Source: Opisthorchis felineus (lineage: Eukaryota; Platyhelminthes; Trematoda; Opisthorchiida; Opisthorchiidae). Taken from it: a stretch of 64,000 nt of DNA. Shown one piece after another: positions 48,332 to 60,837 of this stretch (its first letter is position 1; every line of letters begins with the position of its first letter). Below the pieces are notes generated by a model, which saw only the letters and a list, made by a program, of their open reading frames with translations, searched no databases and was not told the DNA's origin. The position numbers and the translations under genes were made by a program. Location: NCBI GenBank assembly GCA_004794785.1, contig SJOL01001191.1, positions 177,002 through 241,001 of the forward strand. The letters run 5' to 3'.

Positions 48332-49802
48332 AATATTATTATCATTTGGGCTAACTTGATAAGCTCGCCTAACCCCCGGGTCAGAAAGTCTTTCGATGAC
48401 TGCACGAGATGTTTATCTCCTAGTTTCACCGAAGGAGCTCACCGAAAATTTGCATCAGACGGGAGGATGGTCTCAGTCGATGTGAGTGTCCTAGAAGGAT
48501 CGATTATCGTACTTGGATTCAAGTTTCGGAAACATAAACGTCTACTGATAGGGTATCAACAGAGCGTATTGATGCAGCCTGTTGGCTGGTTTGCTCGACA
48601 GCTTGCGTATTTATGGGATACGAACAGGGGGACGAGGTTTGGGAGGCGAACGCGAACTCATAGGCATGAGCGGTGGTGTGTTACTATTCATCTTGAATGC
48701 AAGACCGACATCCTTGCTGTTCCGATCTACAGGCGAGCGATCGTTAAATGAGGCGGGAAGGAAGTTAGGACATACTACTGACGTAAAATGGGAGATGTTG
48801 ACAGTAGCCTGTTCCCGCCTACCTGCTTTATATACCCGGGTGAAGGCGCCATACGACGATTGTGGAATGAAATTATTGGACATGTGCTCGGCAATACTGC
48901 CGTGAAACCAAAATCTAGGCAAGGGGATTGGGGCAATCAAACAAGACCCCGGCTCACGAGCCGCAACGCAAGGCAGCAGTGGCAGGCGTAATGCTACCGA
49001 AGCAGCCCAGTTCTTCAAGGAACAAATCACCACACATGTTGCTACCTCCATCGTGGAAGGATGGGGTGCTGTGTGCGCCCACTGGCCACTGACATGATAT
49101 GAAAAACTCTGAATGTTACATGAGCAACCCTCGATATAGTGCACTGGGTGACAGAGGTATAGTGGTATACAGTCTTATTCGAATCGTACAAGTCTTTGAA
49201 AAACTTTCCGGCTGAAACCTGATTATAATAGGTCAAATCATCTCTTGTGAGAAAAAACGCCTGAGTCAGTTAATCAAGCACTTTGAATAGAAGTTCTCAC
49301 GGCCAACTGCTGCTGTTCACTTGGATTTCCGAGCTGCTCTTAGCAGTGAACTCGGAAACCTATCCGGTTTCAAGAGGGCTGCATATCCCTTCATAAGCGC
49401 CATCAAACTAGTAGTCCGGACAGCATCCAACTAGCGCGTACGCGACTCACTCGTCCGTCAGAGCCTCAGAGACAACTAAAGTGCATCGACAACAGGACTC
49501 ACTTGCAGGATCAGAGGTGTCCGATACGAGACTAGTTGCACCACTGGTTCCATGATGGCACGTGTGTCCTGATTCAGGAGCAGCAATCGGAAGTTCAACG
49601 TGGTGGAGGCTTCATCGACCAAAGTTTCACCCTCCACTGACAGCTAAGACTACACACACATAAGCGACCCACAAACATAGTATTCCTGAATTTCCAAGGT
49701 GTACAACTCTGCCGATCTGCTCTCCTAAACACGATCGATAGCTAGAGGATACTCGAGGCCCGTCAATACAGCACGTTCTTTGTATTCTTGTAAGTAATAG
49801 TC
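48332..49802. other. Unannotated sequence with a 177-codon minus frame
   Basis: The minus-strand frame 49144-48611 is long and Pro/Ser-rich at its end (NSNTPPLMPMSSRSPPKPRP), but it lacks splice-site support or a domain. A frame of this length is expected about once per window by chance when alternative start codons are allowed. Confidence 0.4.
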
Positions 49803-49980
49803 GTCCCGTTGTAACATTCTTTCGGTCTCTAGGTGACACACCATCCGAAGGAAACACGAAGTCTGATACACTGCCTGGTTGCCAAAACTTAGGCAAGAGC
49901 AGTCGAGATACCGGGCTTGGGTTTGAACCACAGACCATTCGATCAGTAAGTTCGCACCCTAACCACTGAGCTGTATGGAG
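49803..49980 (-). mobile_element. tRNA-derived SINE, full length, diverged
   Basis: Minus-strand copy with cagctcagtggttagggtgc at its head, ggtttgaaccca?-like B box (gtttgaaccacag on the plus strand) and a diverged tail. Confidence 0.65.
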
Positions 49981-50079
49981 CGTTGGTGTCAGTGGAGGCC
50001 GACACGGCTGGCGTTTGAAGGCGCATAGGAACTCTCCAAAAAGTGATGTGTGGAAAAGATATTCCATCGGTCTTTGTAA

Positions 50080-50500
50080 TCGATGAACGTGAGCAGTTTC
50101 CGACTTGGAATATGCAGACGACGCCATCCTTGTCTTAGAAGGGCACAGGTATTTTTAGGTGAACAGACCATATTCATCCCACCCGTTGGCATACAGTTTA
50201 CATACGAATGGTGCAAAGTGACGTTCTTGGACATAATGCCACTGAACAAGCCACCTGCAATCTAGCAAGAGATACCTGAAGCAGCGGACAGTTTTACGCA
50301 TTCTGGAAATCGAGTCGGTTTCGACTGTAGTACGGGCAAATGGGGTAGACGCACGAATCTACGAATTTCCAACATCAGTGACGAATTGGGGTAGCAGGCT
50401 ACAGTGCAGGGTATTTTTGTACAACCCACTGACGCACTGGAAACTGATGCGAAATCGTCCGTCCAACATCTGGGATGTGGGATACCACAGGAATGAACCA
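50080..50500 (+). mobile_element. RTE-type RT remnant with YADD box
   Basis: The plus strand reads DLEYADDAILVLE (YADD at 50111-50122). It then shifts frame to RAQVFLGEQTIFIPPVGIQF and CKVTFLDIMPLNKPPAI, the usual sequence after the catalytic box in this RTE family. Further match is lost after about 50480. The frame shift within about 20 codons of the active site makes it dead. Confidence 0.72.
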
Positions 50501-50589
50501 GCGCGGCGACTCATGACAGGAAGATAGGTGTGTCCTCGTGGGAAATGTCTGACCCATGTGATCAGCAGTACAGGGATTTAGGGAGTTTA

Positions 50590-50930
50590 GAGTATTCGTA
50601 ATCGACCGAATGGTTTGCCGAGACCAATGAACATATGACCACTAAATTCTTCATTCATTGAGCTTACCCGGACTTCACACGCAAAAAGCAGGCTTATGAG
50701 ACATGAGCGGCAGGCCAAGGGACGGTTGATGCCTTCGGACACAAGCGCCATCAGTTTGCCCTTGAAGTAGACGTGTGATCCGCCGCTCGATCGTCGCTCG
50801 TATCACTGATATGAAACTGGCCGACCGGTAACGATACGGGTTGAGCCTAATTCCTACTTTGTAAAAAGGCTTGATGATCGCCTTTTTCAAGCTCCTGAAT
50901 ACAGAACTGCTGGAATGTCGGTGATCGGGA
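50590..50930 (-). mobile_element. CR1-type RT fragment (start of RT domain)
   Basis: The minus strand reads KKAIIKPFYKVGIRLNPYRY, then ASFISVIRATIERRITRLL. This matches the RT fingers motif (xAIVTPIYKxGDRxxPxNYRPISLTSVxxKxxExI). After a frame change, RSCLISLLFA follows, like the RSCxTNLL motif. Related to the copy at 57.6 kb but more diverged; truncated on both sides. Confidence 0.68.
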
Positions 50931-51987
50931 TTGTCGTGATAAACACTGACAATGGTATTGGTGGGTGAAGTTCATCCACTCCCAGCGCTCCCAACTTACT
51001 CAATTTAATCGAGCGTCGCAGTCCACTGGTTCACAATCAAATAGGTTGTGTTGAGGAACATCACGCACCAGGGAACAGTAGCACTGCCTGTTCAAGAATT
51101 CAAACTACTACCTCAAAGTACCCACCGACCGACAGCGTTTATTTCTGCTGCTGACGCCAGGACTATGCTGACCCTCTCAACTAATGCTCACTTAGAGGAA
51201 CATCATTTTCGTTTCGTTCGAAATGCATTCCCGAACATTGAATACCTCTAGGGATCATCGCGCGTGCCGTCCGCAACACAAAACTAAGCGCCCAACCAAC
51301 CAAAAGATACGGGACATTTGTAAACACGGCCAAGAAGTTGGCTTGCAGAATTCTAGGCGCAGTTCTGTCAGCCTGCCATCCGCTACTCAGATTCTATTGC
51401 AGATTCCATTGCCGAGCTTTACTTACCGTCGTTCGCTTGGTGGAAAAATTCTCCCGGAAGGTGAAAAGTTAGGTCATGCAAAACTAATGTGCAACAGTAG
51501 GGGACCAGCCATTCAGTTATCATCCCGAAAAGCTTAGTGAGAGAAACATTACGAAATTGTGTGGCAGAAGATATTTTTTAAGCGCTTTCCTACGAACGAT
51601 CGTGTAACGGGTAGTTGGCGCAGGCCATCCCAGTGCCCAATCTTCTAACAGGTCTGTGGCACTGGATAGGAGCCGTCGGCTGGACTCGGTCTGCGGAGAC
51701 TTAAGCAAAGTATTTTATCATGTTACATATGATCACAAAACCCTCAAGCCACTGTGTTCACAGTCAGTTGCTGAAATGGATCCCGCAATCCGCGCCGGCG
51801 TAGAGCAACTAACAACGACGATGGGACGCTATCCCGAGAGTACGCCAGCAGCGGTGCGCAACAAGGACCCCATCCAGACCGTCATAATTAGGTGGTTTAA
51901 GTATCCCCTTAAAGCACTGGAAATGGCGAGTATTGGATAAAACAAGTCGGATTAGGGTGGTGGAGCATGTGCTAAGTCTACCTCAGC

Positions 51988-52172
51988 TCGAGGTAGCTCA
52001 GTGGTTAAAGCGCGAACTCATTGACCGAAAGATCCCTAATTCGAACCCAACCCTAGAAACTCGACTGCTCCAGTTTAGGTTTGGCGAAATTGACAGTATC
52101 TCAGCTCTCGTGCTTCCTTCGGGTGGTATGGCACCTAGGCAGTGAAGCGGCGTTAGAGCTGAAAAATTATTA
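51988..52172 (+). mobile_element. tRNA-derived SINE, full length
   Basis: A box in gaggtagctcagtggttaaa, B box region aattcgaaccca, full body, and tail gttagagctgaaaaattatt. Confidence 0.75.
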
Positions 52173-52679
52173 TCCGGACACCATCCACCAAAAAGCAGTT
52201 TTTCACCTCAAATCCTTGTTGATGAAAAGTCTGCGGACGTTTGCCATGACGTGACAACCCGAAATGAAAGCGGTTACCATTTCACTGGTTCCAGTGGTGA
52301 GCTTGCTGTTACTCTTTAGCCGGACTGCCCAGTTAGAATTTGTTCTTGTGCGTTGTGTGAGATTCGCAAAGGACACCAGTAGCTTGTTCCAGCATAGTGC
52401 TCAGATGTATTTACTTTACTAATCTTGGAAGATGTAGGCACCTTGATCTTGATTGCTTTTACTGCGGCTCTCTTTACTGGGAGGGTTTATGGCAGCCACG
52501 CACCACTAACGGTAAAATATGAAAATGACGAATACGAAAAACTAGTGGTTCAAACGTCAGCGTTTTTCGGGATAAGTCAGACGGAGAGACCAAATGTCAG
52601 CTGGAATACTGCTATTATACATGGAGAAGGCCTTGGTCTTGGGACACCGTGGAGGTGGCAGGCAAACATGAACCTTCAG

Positions 52680-52785
52680 TATGACTTAGGATGAGGATAG
52701 CAAACTTGTGGAATATATTACCACCTGCTCCTGAGGAGTGCCCCGAGAAATTCTTGGACGAATCCCCTAAAGAGAGTTTGCGGCC
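52680..52785 (+). mobile_element. Possible CR1 C-terminal scrap
   Basis: The plus strand reads MRIANLWNILPPAPEECPEK, then FLDESP. This resembles the RVxNLWNxLPxxVxxAxSxxxFKxxLD end of CR1-like ORFs. It is too short to be sure. Confidence 0.3.
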
Positions 52786-54059
52786 GAAATGCCAATTATG
52801 CAGCGCTGCATAAAGAGCCTGGATTCAAGGATTGTTGATACGTGGTGTGATCCAGGTACAACGGAAGGAGAACCACAAGGGTCACACGCCTCTCTCGAAT
52901 TCAAACCAAGGGAGACAGAACCAGCTTACAATCTAGTACACGAAACGAAGGCAAATACCGAATAAAAGTTCAGTTTCTTGCATCTGTGAGCATTAACGAC
53001 CAAGCGGAGTGGCGTCAACAGCAGAAACGGTTATTTTCTCCAATGCAGTTTCCTTTAGTTGGAAGGCAATACTAGGTAATTGCAAGCAATCTATGATAGC
53101 CTGCATTGCCTATCGCATAATACTGTCACACGCAAGCTTTTGGCTGTTTCTGAAAATTATCACCCAAAGGTCACAAACCGCATACGTTTCCTAGCTACGG
53201 GATACAAAGTTATGCGGACCCTAAAAACACTTACTGCATGATAATTAGAAGACCCCAATCCATTGAACGGCAACGACATTATCGCATCGCGGAGCACCGT
53301 CTACTTTTAAAAATGCCTCATTTCAGTTCTTTCAGTTCAATAAATTTAGTGTGAATGGAGAATGGACGACGAAAAGTCCGTCCAGTCATCCAAATGCTCG
53401 TGGTCTAGGATCGTCAGCTGTCGCTTCAGGACTGCGATTCTTACGGTAGCCTAAAAGAAGCGAAGACTTTTGATTCACCACCCAAGGTGCCAAGAAGAAT
53501 GAAATTAAGTTGAATGGCACTTTTTAAAATATACTTATGGATCAGTTCTAGAAACATAATGAGTGCAATTTATTGTAATAGTGTGCGTATCCAAAAAGCC
53601 AAGCTAAAGGCGGAAGTACACTCTTGTTGGGCGACGCGAGTTGGATAAAAAAACTCCTTCAGAGAAAGGATGGAGATTGAGGCGCTTGCGATCGCTCGAG
53701 CGAGGGGTCAAAAGCACATGCACGTTCAAGAGCGTTATCACCATTATTCAATCTAAATTGACCTCACGATAATCCCGATTCATTTGCTTACTCCGCATAT
53801 GTACTTGTGACCCATCACTTTTGCTTATCTGTACCTGCCACTCACATTGCCGCAAAGGCCATCGCGTCAGACATCTGTGTATTGGCATGTGTGTCTGTGT
53901 GTGAATTTGCGCAGCTGACCTACTTAACCATGCGCGTTCTCCTCCCGTTTACTGAGCCTTCCTTGACTTGTTTTCTCATGAGTTCCGTTTGATCGCACAG
54001 CCAATGAGAATCACGAGACTGTCGTTGGAAGGGACGACCACAACCCACACTACTGAGCC
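52786..54059. other. Unannotated sequence upstream of the CR1 copy
   Basis: No recognised feature. The true 5' break of the 54 kb CR1 copy may lie inside its last 100-200 bp. Confidence 0.4.
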
Positions 54060-55070
54060 AAAATTAAGCTCTTGCTCCGTTCTTGCAAGTCCATGTCTAC
54101 TTTTGCGGACGACTTGAAATCCCGGCGTTAAAATGCCAGTGCCCTCCAAATGGATGTAGACGCTGGAAATCAGTGGTCGTTGGACTGGCACCTTCCTCTG
54201 AATGACGAAAATCGCGTCCATATGTCTTTCGGAGAAGACTCGGCGAAAGCCTTTGTCGTGCATGGTGAGAATGAACCAGAAGACATCACAAAGATAGATG
54301 CCAAAAAGAACTTAGGTATCTGGCTCTCTTCAGACATGTCCTTCTCACTGCACCATGAGAAATCGGCTCAAGAGGCATTCGCCGTTCTACAGGGGCTTCG
54401 GCTAACCGTTCCCCGTATTACTCGCATGGACTTACAGTTACTCTATGGGGCCTACATCAGACCGATTCTTGAATATGCCAACCAAGTTGTCTACTCAGGA
54501 TGCACGAAAAACGTAACCCACATTGAGTGTGTCCAGCAAGCTGCTACGAAAGTGGTTGCCGGTCTAAAATCCGTGGACTATGAAACGCGTCTCGTGGTGC
54601 TTGACCTGTTTCCCCTGAAGAATCGTCGCCTCCGAGGTGACCTACTTCTTACTTATGCCCCGTTTGAACGAGGTTTGGCCAACTGGTTTTTCACCGTTGA
54701 CCCAGCTAACACACGGCGGGGACGTGGTAAGACTAGCTTCAAGCTCAGAGCGCACACATTCATTGGGCACGGTTTTTCCTCATTTCGGGTAGTTGGTGTG
54801 TGGAATAAACTTCCTCCGACGGTTGTCCACGCTCCATCCAATACCCAGTTCAAAGCACCACTGGACACTTTTTTATGCGAGTCCTCGCGCTGGCGAGCTT
54901 ACTGCCCCGCGCTGAGAACTTAAAGAGCACTGCCACACCTTTTTTGGCTTGTGCCTTTCAGGGGAAGGGCAGCCACTGAACGACAAGAGCAAAACCCACC
55001 CGAAACTTAGGTAAAAGCCTGGATCCTGTGTATCGATGCGTGAATCCGTGAACCCGTGAATCACCGTTGT
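54060..55070 (+). mobile_element. CR1-type retrotransposon, 5'-truncated copy with 3' UTR
   Basis: A frame from 54150 to 54923 (257 codons from the first ATG) encodes the part after the RT active site: [74 protein letters not shown] and, at the end, [19 protein letters not shown]. These are the thumb and C-terminal motifs of CR1/jockey-type ORF2. Upstream, in the same frame but cut off by a stop, FADD (about 54093-54104) marks the RT catalytic box. A 3' UTR of about 150 bp follows; gatcctgtgtatc and tgaatccgtga are shared with the 56.7 kb copy. The longest undamaged retroelement frame in the window, but with no start, endonuclease or RT core. Confidence 0.85.
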
Positions 55071-56639
55071 TTGGTCTGTGGACGTTGACACTGCACTGTG
55101 CCGGTCAGTGACAGACTTGTGCGCTAGTTGGCTCCACGATCGTGGACAACTGAGGTTTGTTGTATAAACTTGCTTACCCTTGTGTAAACAATACCGTAGA
55201 ATTTCGAACCCAATTCTCACTTTTGATATTCGGGATTGTCGAACCTACGTGTCGCTCAAAGTTCTGTATGGGGAACTTCAACAACCCTGAACTGGAAGAA
55301 CTTGCCGCACAAGCATAACACAGACCGCTGAAGAAAGCCATTACGCAAGTGAGCGCGCATTAACTCCTGTGTGGTTCTGACTCTCGCGCAGGTGGCGTTA
55401 CACTGTAGGAAATAGAATTCAGCAGGATAGCATCTTCAGGTCGGATAATTTTCGGTGATTATTTGGCCTTCCGGTAAACACCCCAGAAAATTCCACCTCC
55501 TCTTCAGCCTGGGAGGCTAGACCTTTCCCTGGTGTTCCGAGAGGGATCGGATAAGTTAGCCACGGAAGACAATGGGAATGTGATGTTCCATGAAAATGAA
55601 CGCAACGCAGAGGAGACTGTGCGCCTTCACGTTCTTGTTCAAGCAAAGTATGTGTACCACTGGTAGGCAAAGTTTCAAGGTTAACCTCGTAAAGAGTGGG
55701 TACGGTTTTGGATCAGAATGATGATGACTGGATAAAGACAAGGTCTACTTGCCGCTAAACGACATGCTGGTTGAATGAACGTTGGTAGTTTTGGGAGGGA
55801 TGACGCTATGATTCAATCTCTACTTAGATTGTTTGTTGCTCCCTAGAGGACACTACGTAGTCGTTAGCCAAACGCGGTTGTCCTGGGAACTAGGGTGATC
55901 TGTCCTGCAGACCCCCCTCTTACCGTACCGATCTCGGAAGCATGGGTTTAACCCGGTCTGAGATTTCCAAACGGTCTGCGGGATCACGCGAAGGAATATG
56001 AAGAAATGCTACTGACCCTTTCAGTTGTCCCTAATGGTGGCGTAGATCTCGATAAGAATTAAGATGAAATGAGCAAGCAGGAGCAGTGTGAGTTAAACCA
56101 TTTGTTAAGAATGTAGTAGACCACTTCGGGTGCGAAAGGTTGCACCAGACCATTGACAATTTTCTCCATGAGTTCCCACAAGGTGTGTGAGGCTTATCAG
56201 TTTGTTGTTTTTGGGATCAGGCTGCTTTCTGTTCATATTTATCATCACATAACAGCCACACGAAGAGGGTTCATAAGTAGGAGACGTGGAGGAGAATAAA
56301 GTAGGTCGCCAATGCGCACGGGCGATCGCGAGTATTTTGAGGGCCAGTGGGTTGGCAACACGGGTCTAGGAGAACCGTCGCAATGTGATAATCATTTTAA
56401 CGCGTCACTTATGGGAAAGACGGATGGCTGAGGAATGTGGCGGGAAGGATTAGAGGTTAGGCGCGTGGGGAGAAAAGTGAGGGGAGGATAGATGTGGTGC
56501 CAAAACACCTCGGTACTGTACAGCAAGAATATCAGATAGCCCGAAGGCCCCGAAAGCTGTAAAATATCACGGACTGACAGAGAGGAAGCGTCTCTTGGTG
56601 TGACTTCGAATATCATAACGCCACCCCTGGGGAGCTCTG
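55071..56639. other. Unannotated sequence between two CR1 copies
   Basis: Nothing recognised. The flanking CR1 copies point toward each other (plus on the left, minus on the right). Confidence 0.45.
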
Positions 56640-58900
56640 AGATGACGTCACGGACTCACGAAATGATACACAGGATCGACGCTTTCGTCCTAACCTCCCG
56701 GATCCTGTTTTGTTCCTTTCGTTTAGCACTAGCGTTTAAGTTATCAGCACCCGGTAAAAGGCTTGCCAGCGCGGGGACTCAACTAAAAAGCGTCTGCAAG
56801 TGCTTTGAACTGGGTGCCAGATGCAGCGTGAACAACCGTCGTAGGAAGGTTATTATACGCACCAACTACCCGAAATTAGAAAAAACTCTGCCTAATAAGG
56901 GTTCGCGCTCTGAGCTTGAAAATCTTCATACCATGACCCACCGTGTGTTAGTAAGGTTAACGTTGAACAGCACGTTGGCCAAAACTCTTTCGAACAGGGC
57001 GTAGGTAAGTATTGGGTCTCCTCGGGGTCGACGACACACCAGAGGAAATGGGCCAAGCACCGCAAGGCGCGTTTCATAGTCCAGCGTCTACATCCATTTG
57101 GAGGGCCCCCCAGAATTTCAAAAAGTATACATACACTTGAAAGAACGTCTGGAAGGTCGTTGATGTAGATCGGAATCACAAGTGGTTCCAAAAGAGACTC
57201 CTGGAAAATTCCAGTGAAGATCGGCGACGAAGAAGAGGAGGTCGAGCCTCATTTCACTCGGGATGTTCTGTCTGACAGGAATGCCTCAATCCGGCGTAGA
57301 ATTTTCACTTAAATCCTTTAAAACTCGAGTTTGTGGAGTAACGAGACACGTGGGACTTGATCGGAGGGCTTTGAGGTGCCGAAAAATAAGACATCCGATA
57401 TGAGTCCTGCTTCCTTTGCTTGGGTTGAGATGTCCATGTATACGCGCACGTTCGCCACGCAGGAACGGTTTGTGAGCAGTCGGTGTTGCACTGAGTGTAT
57501 CAAGTTTATGGTGGTGAGGCGATTCAAAACGACCCGCTTCAGAATGCCTTTCATTACCCTGCTCGGTGTGCTAGTGAGGCTAGTAGGCTCGTATCTGCTG
57601 AGCGATAGTCGGACACCAGTTTTGTAGATTGGTGTGACAATAGCTTCCTTCCAAGCAGAGAGAAAGTTACCTTCTTCCGAGAGACTGCCGAAACATTAGG
57701 TAGAAATGCTTTTCCAGTGTGAGCGAAGTTTCCTTCACGATTCTTGGATGGACTTCTCCTGGCCCTAACGAGATGAAGGGATTTGTCATGCGCAAGAGTT
57801 AACGAATGTCCGCTTCAGTCAAGATCGGGTTAGTTAGAGGCCGTTCATGGTTACGTCTTGACAAGACTGGCTGTGACAGGGTCGCTGGGGCAGAATAGAG
57901 GCCTGCATATTGTTCTCTCTAGATATCTGATACCAACATTGGGCCGCTTGTGCGTTTCCCGTATCTGTCCTTCTACGTGAAGGCTGAGACTCGGTGTTTC
58001 TTCGGGTATTTTGGTGGTAAGGGGGCTTTTGTGACGGGGCTCCTGGTAGGCCAGTTGTTAGCCATCCGCTGGGTTTGAGAGCTCAGATTAGGCATTTTGT
58101 ACCAAAGAGATAAACCAGTTGGTTTGTGTGATGATGACGACTGCCCGAAACGTGGGTGAAAATGTAGAAGTGGAAGGCTTCTAGGACCTTGGTTTTTTGT
58201 GTGCTGCCGATCCTTGCAGAATATGCCTAAATATTGTTACCAGTTTATTGAGTGAAGATAGAGTTTGATTGTAAAGTAGTCATCTCGGAAGATGCCTAGC
58301 TTAGGTGAACCGCACTCATGAGTAGACCTTCCGTAACCCATAGCAGAGACTATTTTCGATCTACCTGAGGATAATTCGCGACCTTAGATTCCACTGGAAC
58401 GCGCCGGCGGAAATCCTGCCCAAAATTCTGGATTATCGGCTGCGGCGGAATTCCGTTGGGATTCACATGTGGTGGTAACATCCAGCGATGCCACTGTGTC
58501 TTGAACGACGCAAATGAAATTAAAGTGGAAGGTTGTTGACTGAGGTCTGGGAAGTTAACATCACCAAGGACAAGGTGAGAGTAGTCAAATTTTATCAACT
58601 GGAAGGGGGTTGGGGAAGAATAACCATCTTCGGAAGTGGAAGAGGGATGGCAGTAAGGCCGACGAGGAACTGGGAATTACCCCGTTATTTCAAGGGAATC
58701 TTAAGGCTTCGAAATGCAAAGAAGGTAGTGGTATTTGTCGCCTATGTTGCCACGTGCATAGGCACAAGTACTAAAATAGCGTTCATGTGAGGGGTCTCGA
58801 CGGAATGTTTTGTAGCCCTGGATCGCGATTCCATGTTTTTTTATATCCGAAACCAGTTAGAATTGAGTCCGGTATCAAGTGACATCACGTGAGGGACAAA
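56640..58900 (-). mobile_element. CR1-type retrotransposon, long broken copy with endonuclease and RT
   Basis: On the minus strand, from high to low coordinates: endonuclease pieces IAIQGYKTFRRDPSHER (about 58.8 kb) and SHLVLGDVNFPDL (about 58.57 kb); linker pieces LTNPILTEADIR and PGEVHPRIVKETSLTLEKHF (about 57.78 kb); RT motifs ILKRVVLNRLTTINLIHSVQ, NRSCVANV, GLISDVLFFGTSKPSDQVP (57.55-57.32 kb) and PIYINDLPDVLSSVCILF (57.19-57.12 kb). The RT catalytic FADD box is mutated. A 410-bp deletion relative to the 54 kb copy follows, then the C-terminal part. Several frameshifts and stops. It is the same family as the 54 kb copy, shown by shared DNA in the C-terminal part and 3' UTR. The 5' limit is uncertain. 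Confidence 0.82.
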
Positions 58901-60837
58901 GGTTATACCGGCTGGGTAATTATGTTCTTGGAAGTGGCAAAATTACTGTCGACGGGCGTTGTTGTATGGCTTCTTTTGTAGCAACTAAAGAGGGATATAT
59001 TTACCTGGAAGGGGGCGGGGAAACAGTGATTTGGTTGTGCAAGTGGGTGAGAGCGACGAGCGCGGAAGTGAAAAGGCGTCGTTTGTGCTTGCGGTGGACT
59101 AATTTGACTCACACGGCAACGGCGAGTGGGGAGGGGCAATGATAACAAAAGCGGTCGGTGGATACGTAGTTGGGAAAGAATGGGACGGAGGCAACAATAT
59201 TGCTGTTTATTCCCAGCTGGTCTGTGGCATATCGGCAGGCATGATCATAATGGCGCAGCCAGAATAAAAAACGTAACTGACGGGATTTGTGGGTACTCAG
59301 TATTGAGCAGGAATAGGGTATTCAAACGAAAGTTGGCGTTGTCCGACGCCAATGCGGTCGTGCTTAAACTGGCGCGATGTAGGTGCGGTGGAAATCAACG
59401 GCATGGGACAGAGTTATTAGGGTTTTTTCTATTCTTGGAAACATATCAAGCTGAAGCAAGATCAGATGATCACAGTTTGAAAAAAGCGGGCAACAGCGCA
59501 GCGGGCGGAAGGCTAAACTTGGCCACCCGGTCTGGCAGGTGATAAAAAATGCAGATTGCGGAAAACGGGAAACCATAACAACAGATGTGGTAAAGCAGCA
59601 GTGTTTGAGGAATCCGGCTTATTAATTTGAACTAAAACTGGAAACAATTGCTAAGGCTTTATTGCCATGGGCAGTTGGGTTTATGGCCAGGGTTACAAAA
59701 AGCATAAATGGGGATGAGGAAGTAGAGGAATTCGTAATCAGGATAAGTGGTGGCTAAAATATCACAATCACGGTAAACAGTACAACTGTTTAAACCCATT
59801 GATGCAGCTGCAGAAGCAGGTTCGGGTGTAAAATTTCCTTGGAAGAATGAATTATTCCTACCGCACAGAACGGAACGCGAACTGTAAAGAAAATGATTTC
59901 CTTTATCGGGAGCAAGTTCTGAAGGCCCACTGAGATGGTTAGATAACAACGAATGGTTCAGTAGATTAAAACAAACTTTTCGCGAAGGCGGTTGGGGCCA
60001 GGTGAAGAATTGGTTCGTAGTTTCAGGTAATGAAACGAGTGGGCGAGAAGGCACAGTCAACAGTAGGGAGGTAACAGTTACTGGTGTGCAATCGAACTGG
60101 GTAGTTCCGTGCCATCATAGTACACTCAGGTTTCTGGACAGCCTTGTAACGGACGTCGCAGTTGAGGTGATCGGACTGGGGGTGTGTAATGCTGTGGGAC
60201 GTGGGACTTAGGCTTTTCCCAATGGATCCACACGAGCGGAACGTAGTCGATGTGGGATCTCAGGTAGTTATCGGTTCAGTTGGAGATCCCTCTAAATGTA
60301 AAGCACTAACCAGGTGTAGTGGATAACGACCATACAGGGCTTTTGAAGCAGATACTTTCGAAGATCAAAGCTGGGGAAGAGGAGTAAATGAGAAAAAATA
60401 AGTGAAACCTGGTGAGTGTGAAGAGGTATCAGATAGTGTGGAGTTCGTTATCAGAAAAAAATAACCTAAATTTTATCACGGTTAGGGTGGAGACAACAAG
60501 CGGCTGAATGAGACGGGATAGAGGTTGAATTTTGCTTAGTAGTCTGGTGATCAAGGATTGAACAATCCTGCCGATATGGTGTTATTACAATGTAAGAAAC
60601 GTAGAACAAACCGGTACCAGTATGCCGAGAGGGGGTGTGGTTGGTGACAGCAAACACGCTGGGGCTGATGGGACGAGAACTTCCGTGATGATGGACTAGT
60701 TTATCTGGAATTTGCTGTGTCACTTGGATAGTACCATAATTTAGGAGCGACAATGAATGTGAGAGAACGGGTCACAGGTCCCCAAAGCACTACTGTCAGC
60801 TTTCATCAACAGGGTGTGCGTGGCAAAAAGCCCCTAG
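58901..60837. other. Unannotated, minus strand pyrimidine-rich
   Basis: Minus-strand frames 60060-59659 (133 codons) and 60753-60466 (95 codons) are Ser/Thr/Pro-rich but begin with TTG and have no domain. They could be the 5' part (ORF1) of the CR1 copy that follows on the same strand, or chance. A minus-strand AATAAA lies at about 59660. Confidence 0.35.

Noticed and set aside
48611..49144. 177-codon minus frame as a gene
   Set aside because: No ATG-supported domain, no splice sites at sensible places, and this length is expected about once by chance.
52425..52694. 89-codon plus frame starting like a signal peptide (MEDVGTLILIAFTAALFTG)
   Set aside because: No donor, no domain, and the following codons look like a CR1 scrap; too weak to call.
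58365..58598. Phase-compatible upstream exon for the BEN gene (78 codons, good acceptor and donor)
   Set aside because: The peptide carries SHLVLGDVNFPDL and is preceded by IQGYKTFRRD and followed by RT motifs in the right order and spacing, so it is CR1 endonuclease.
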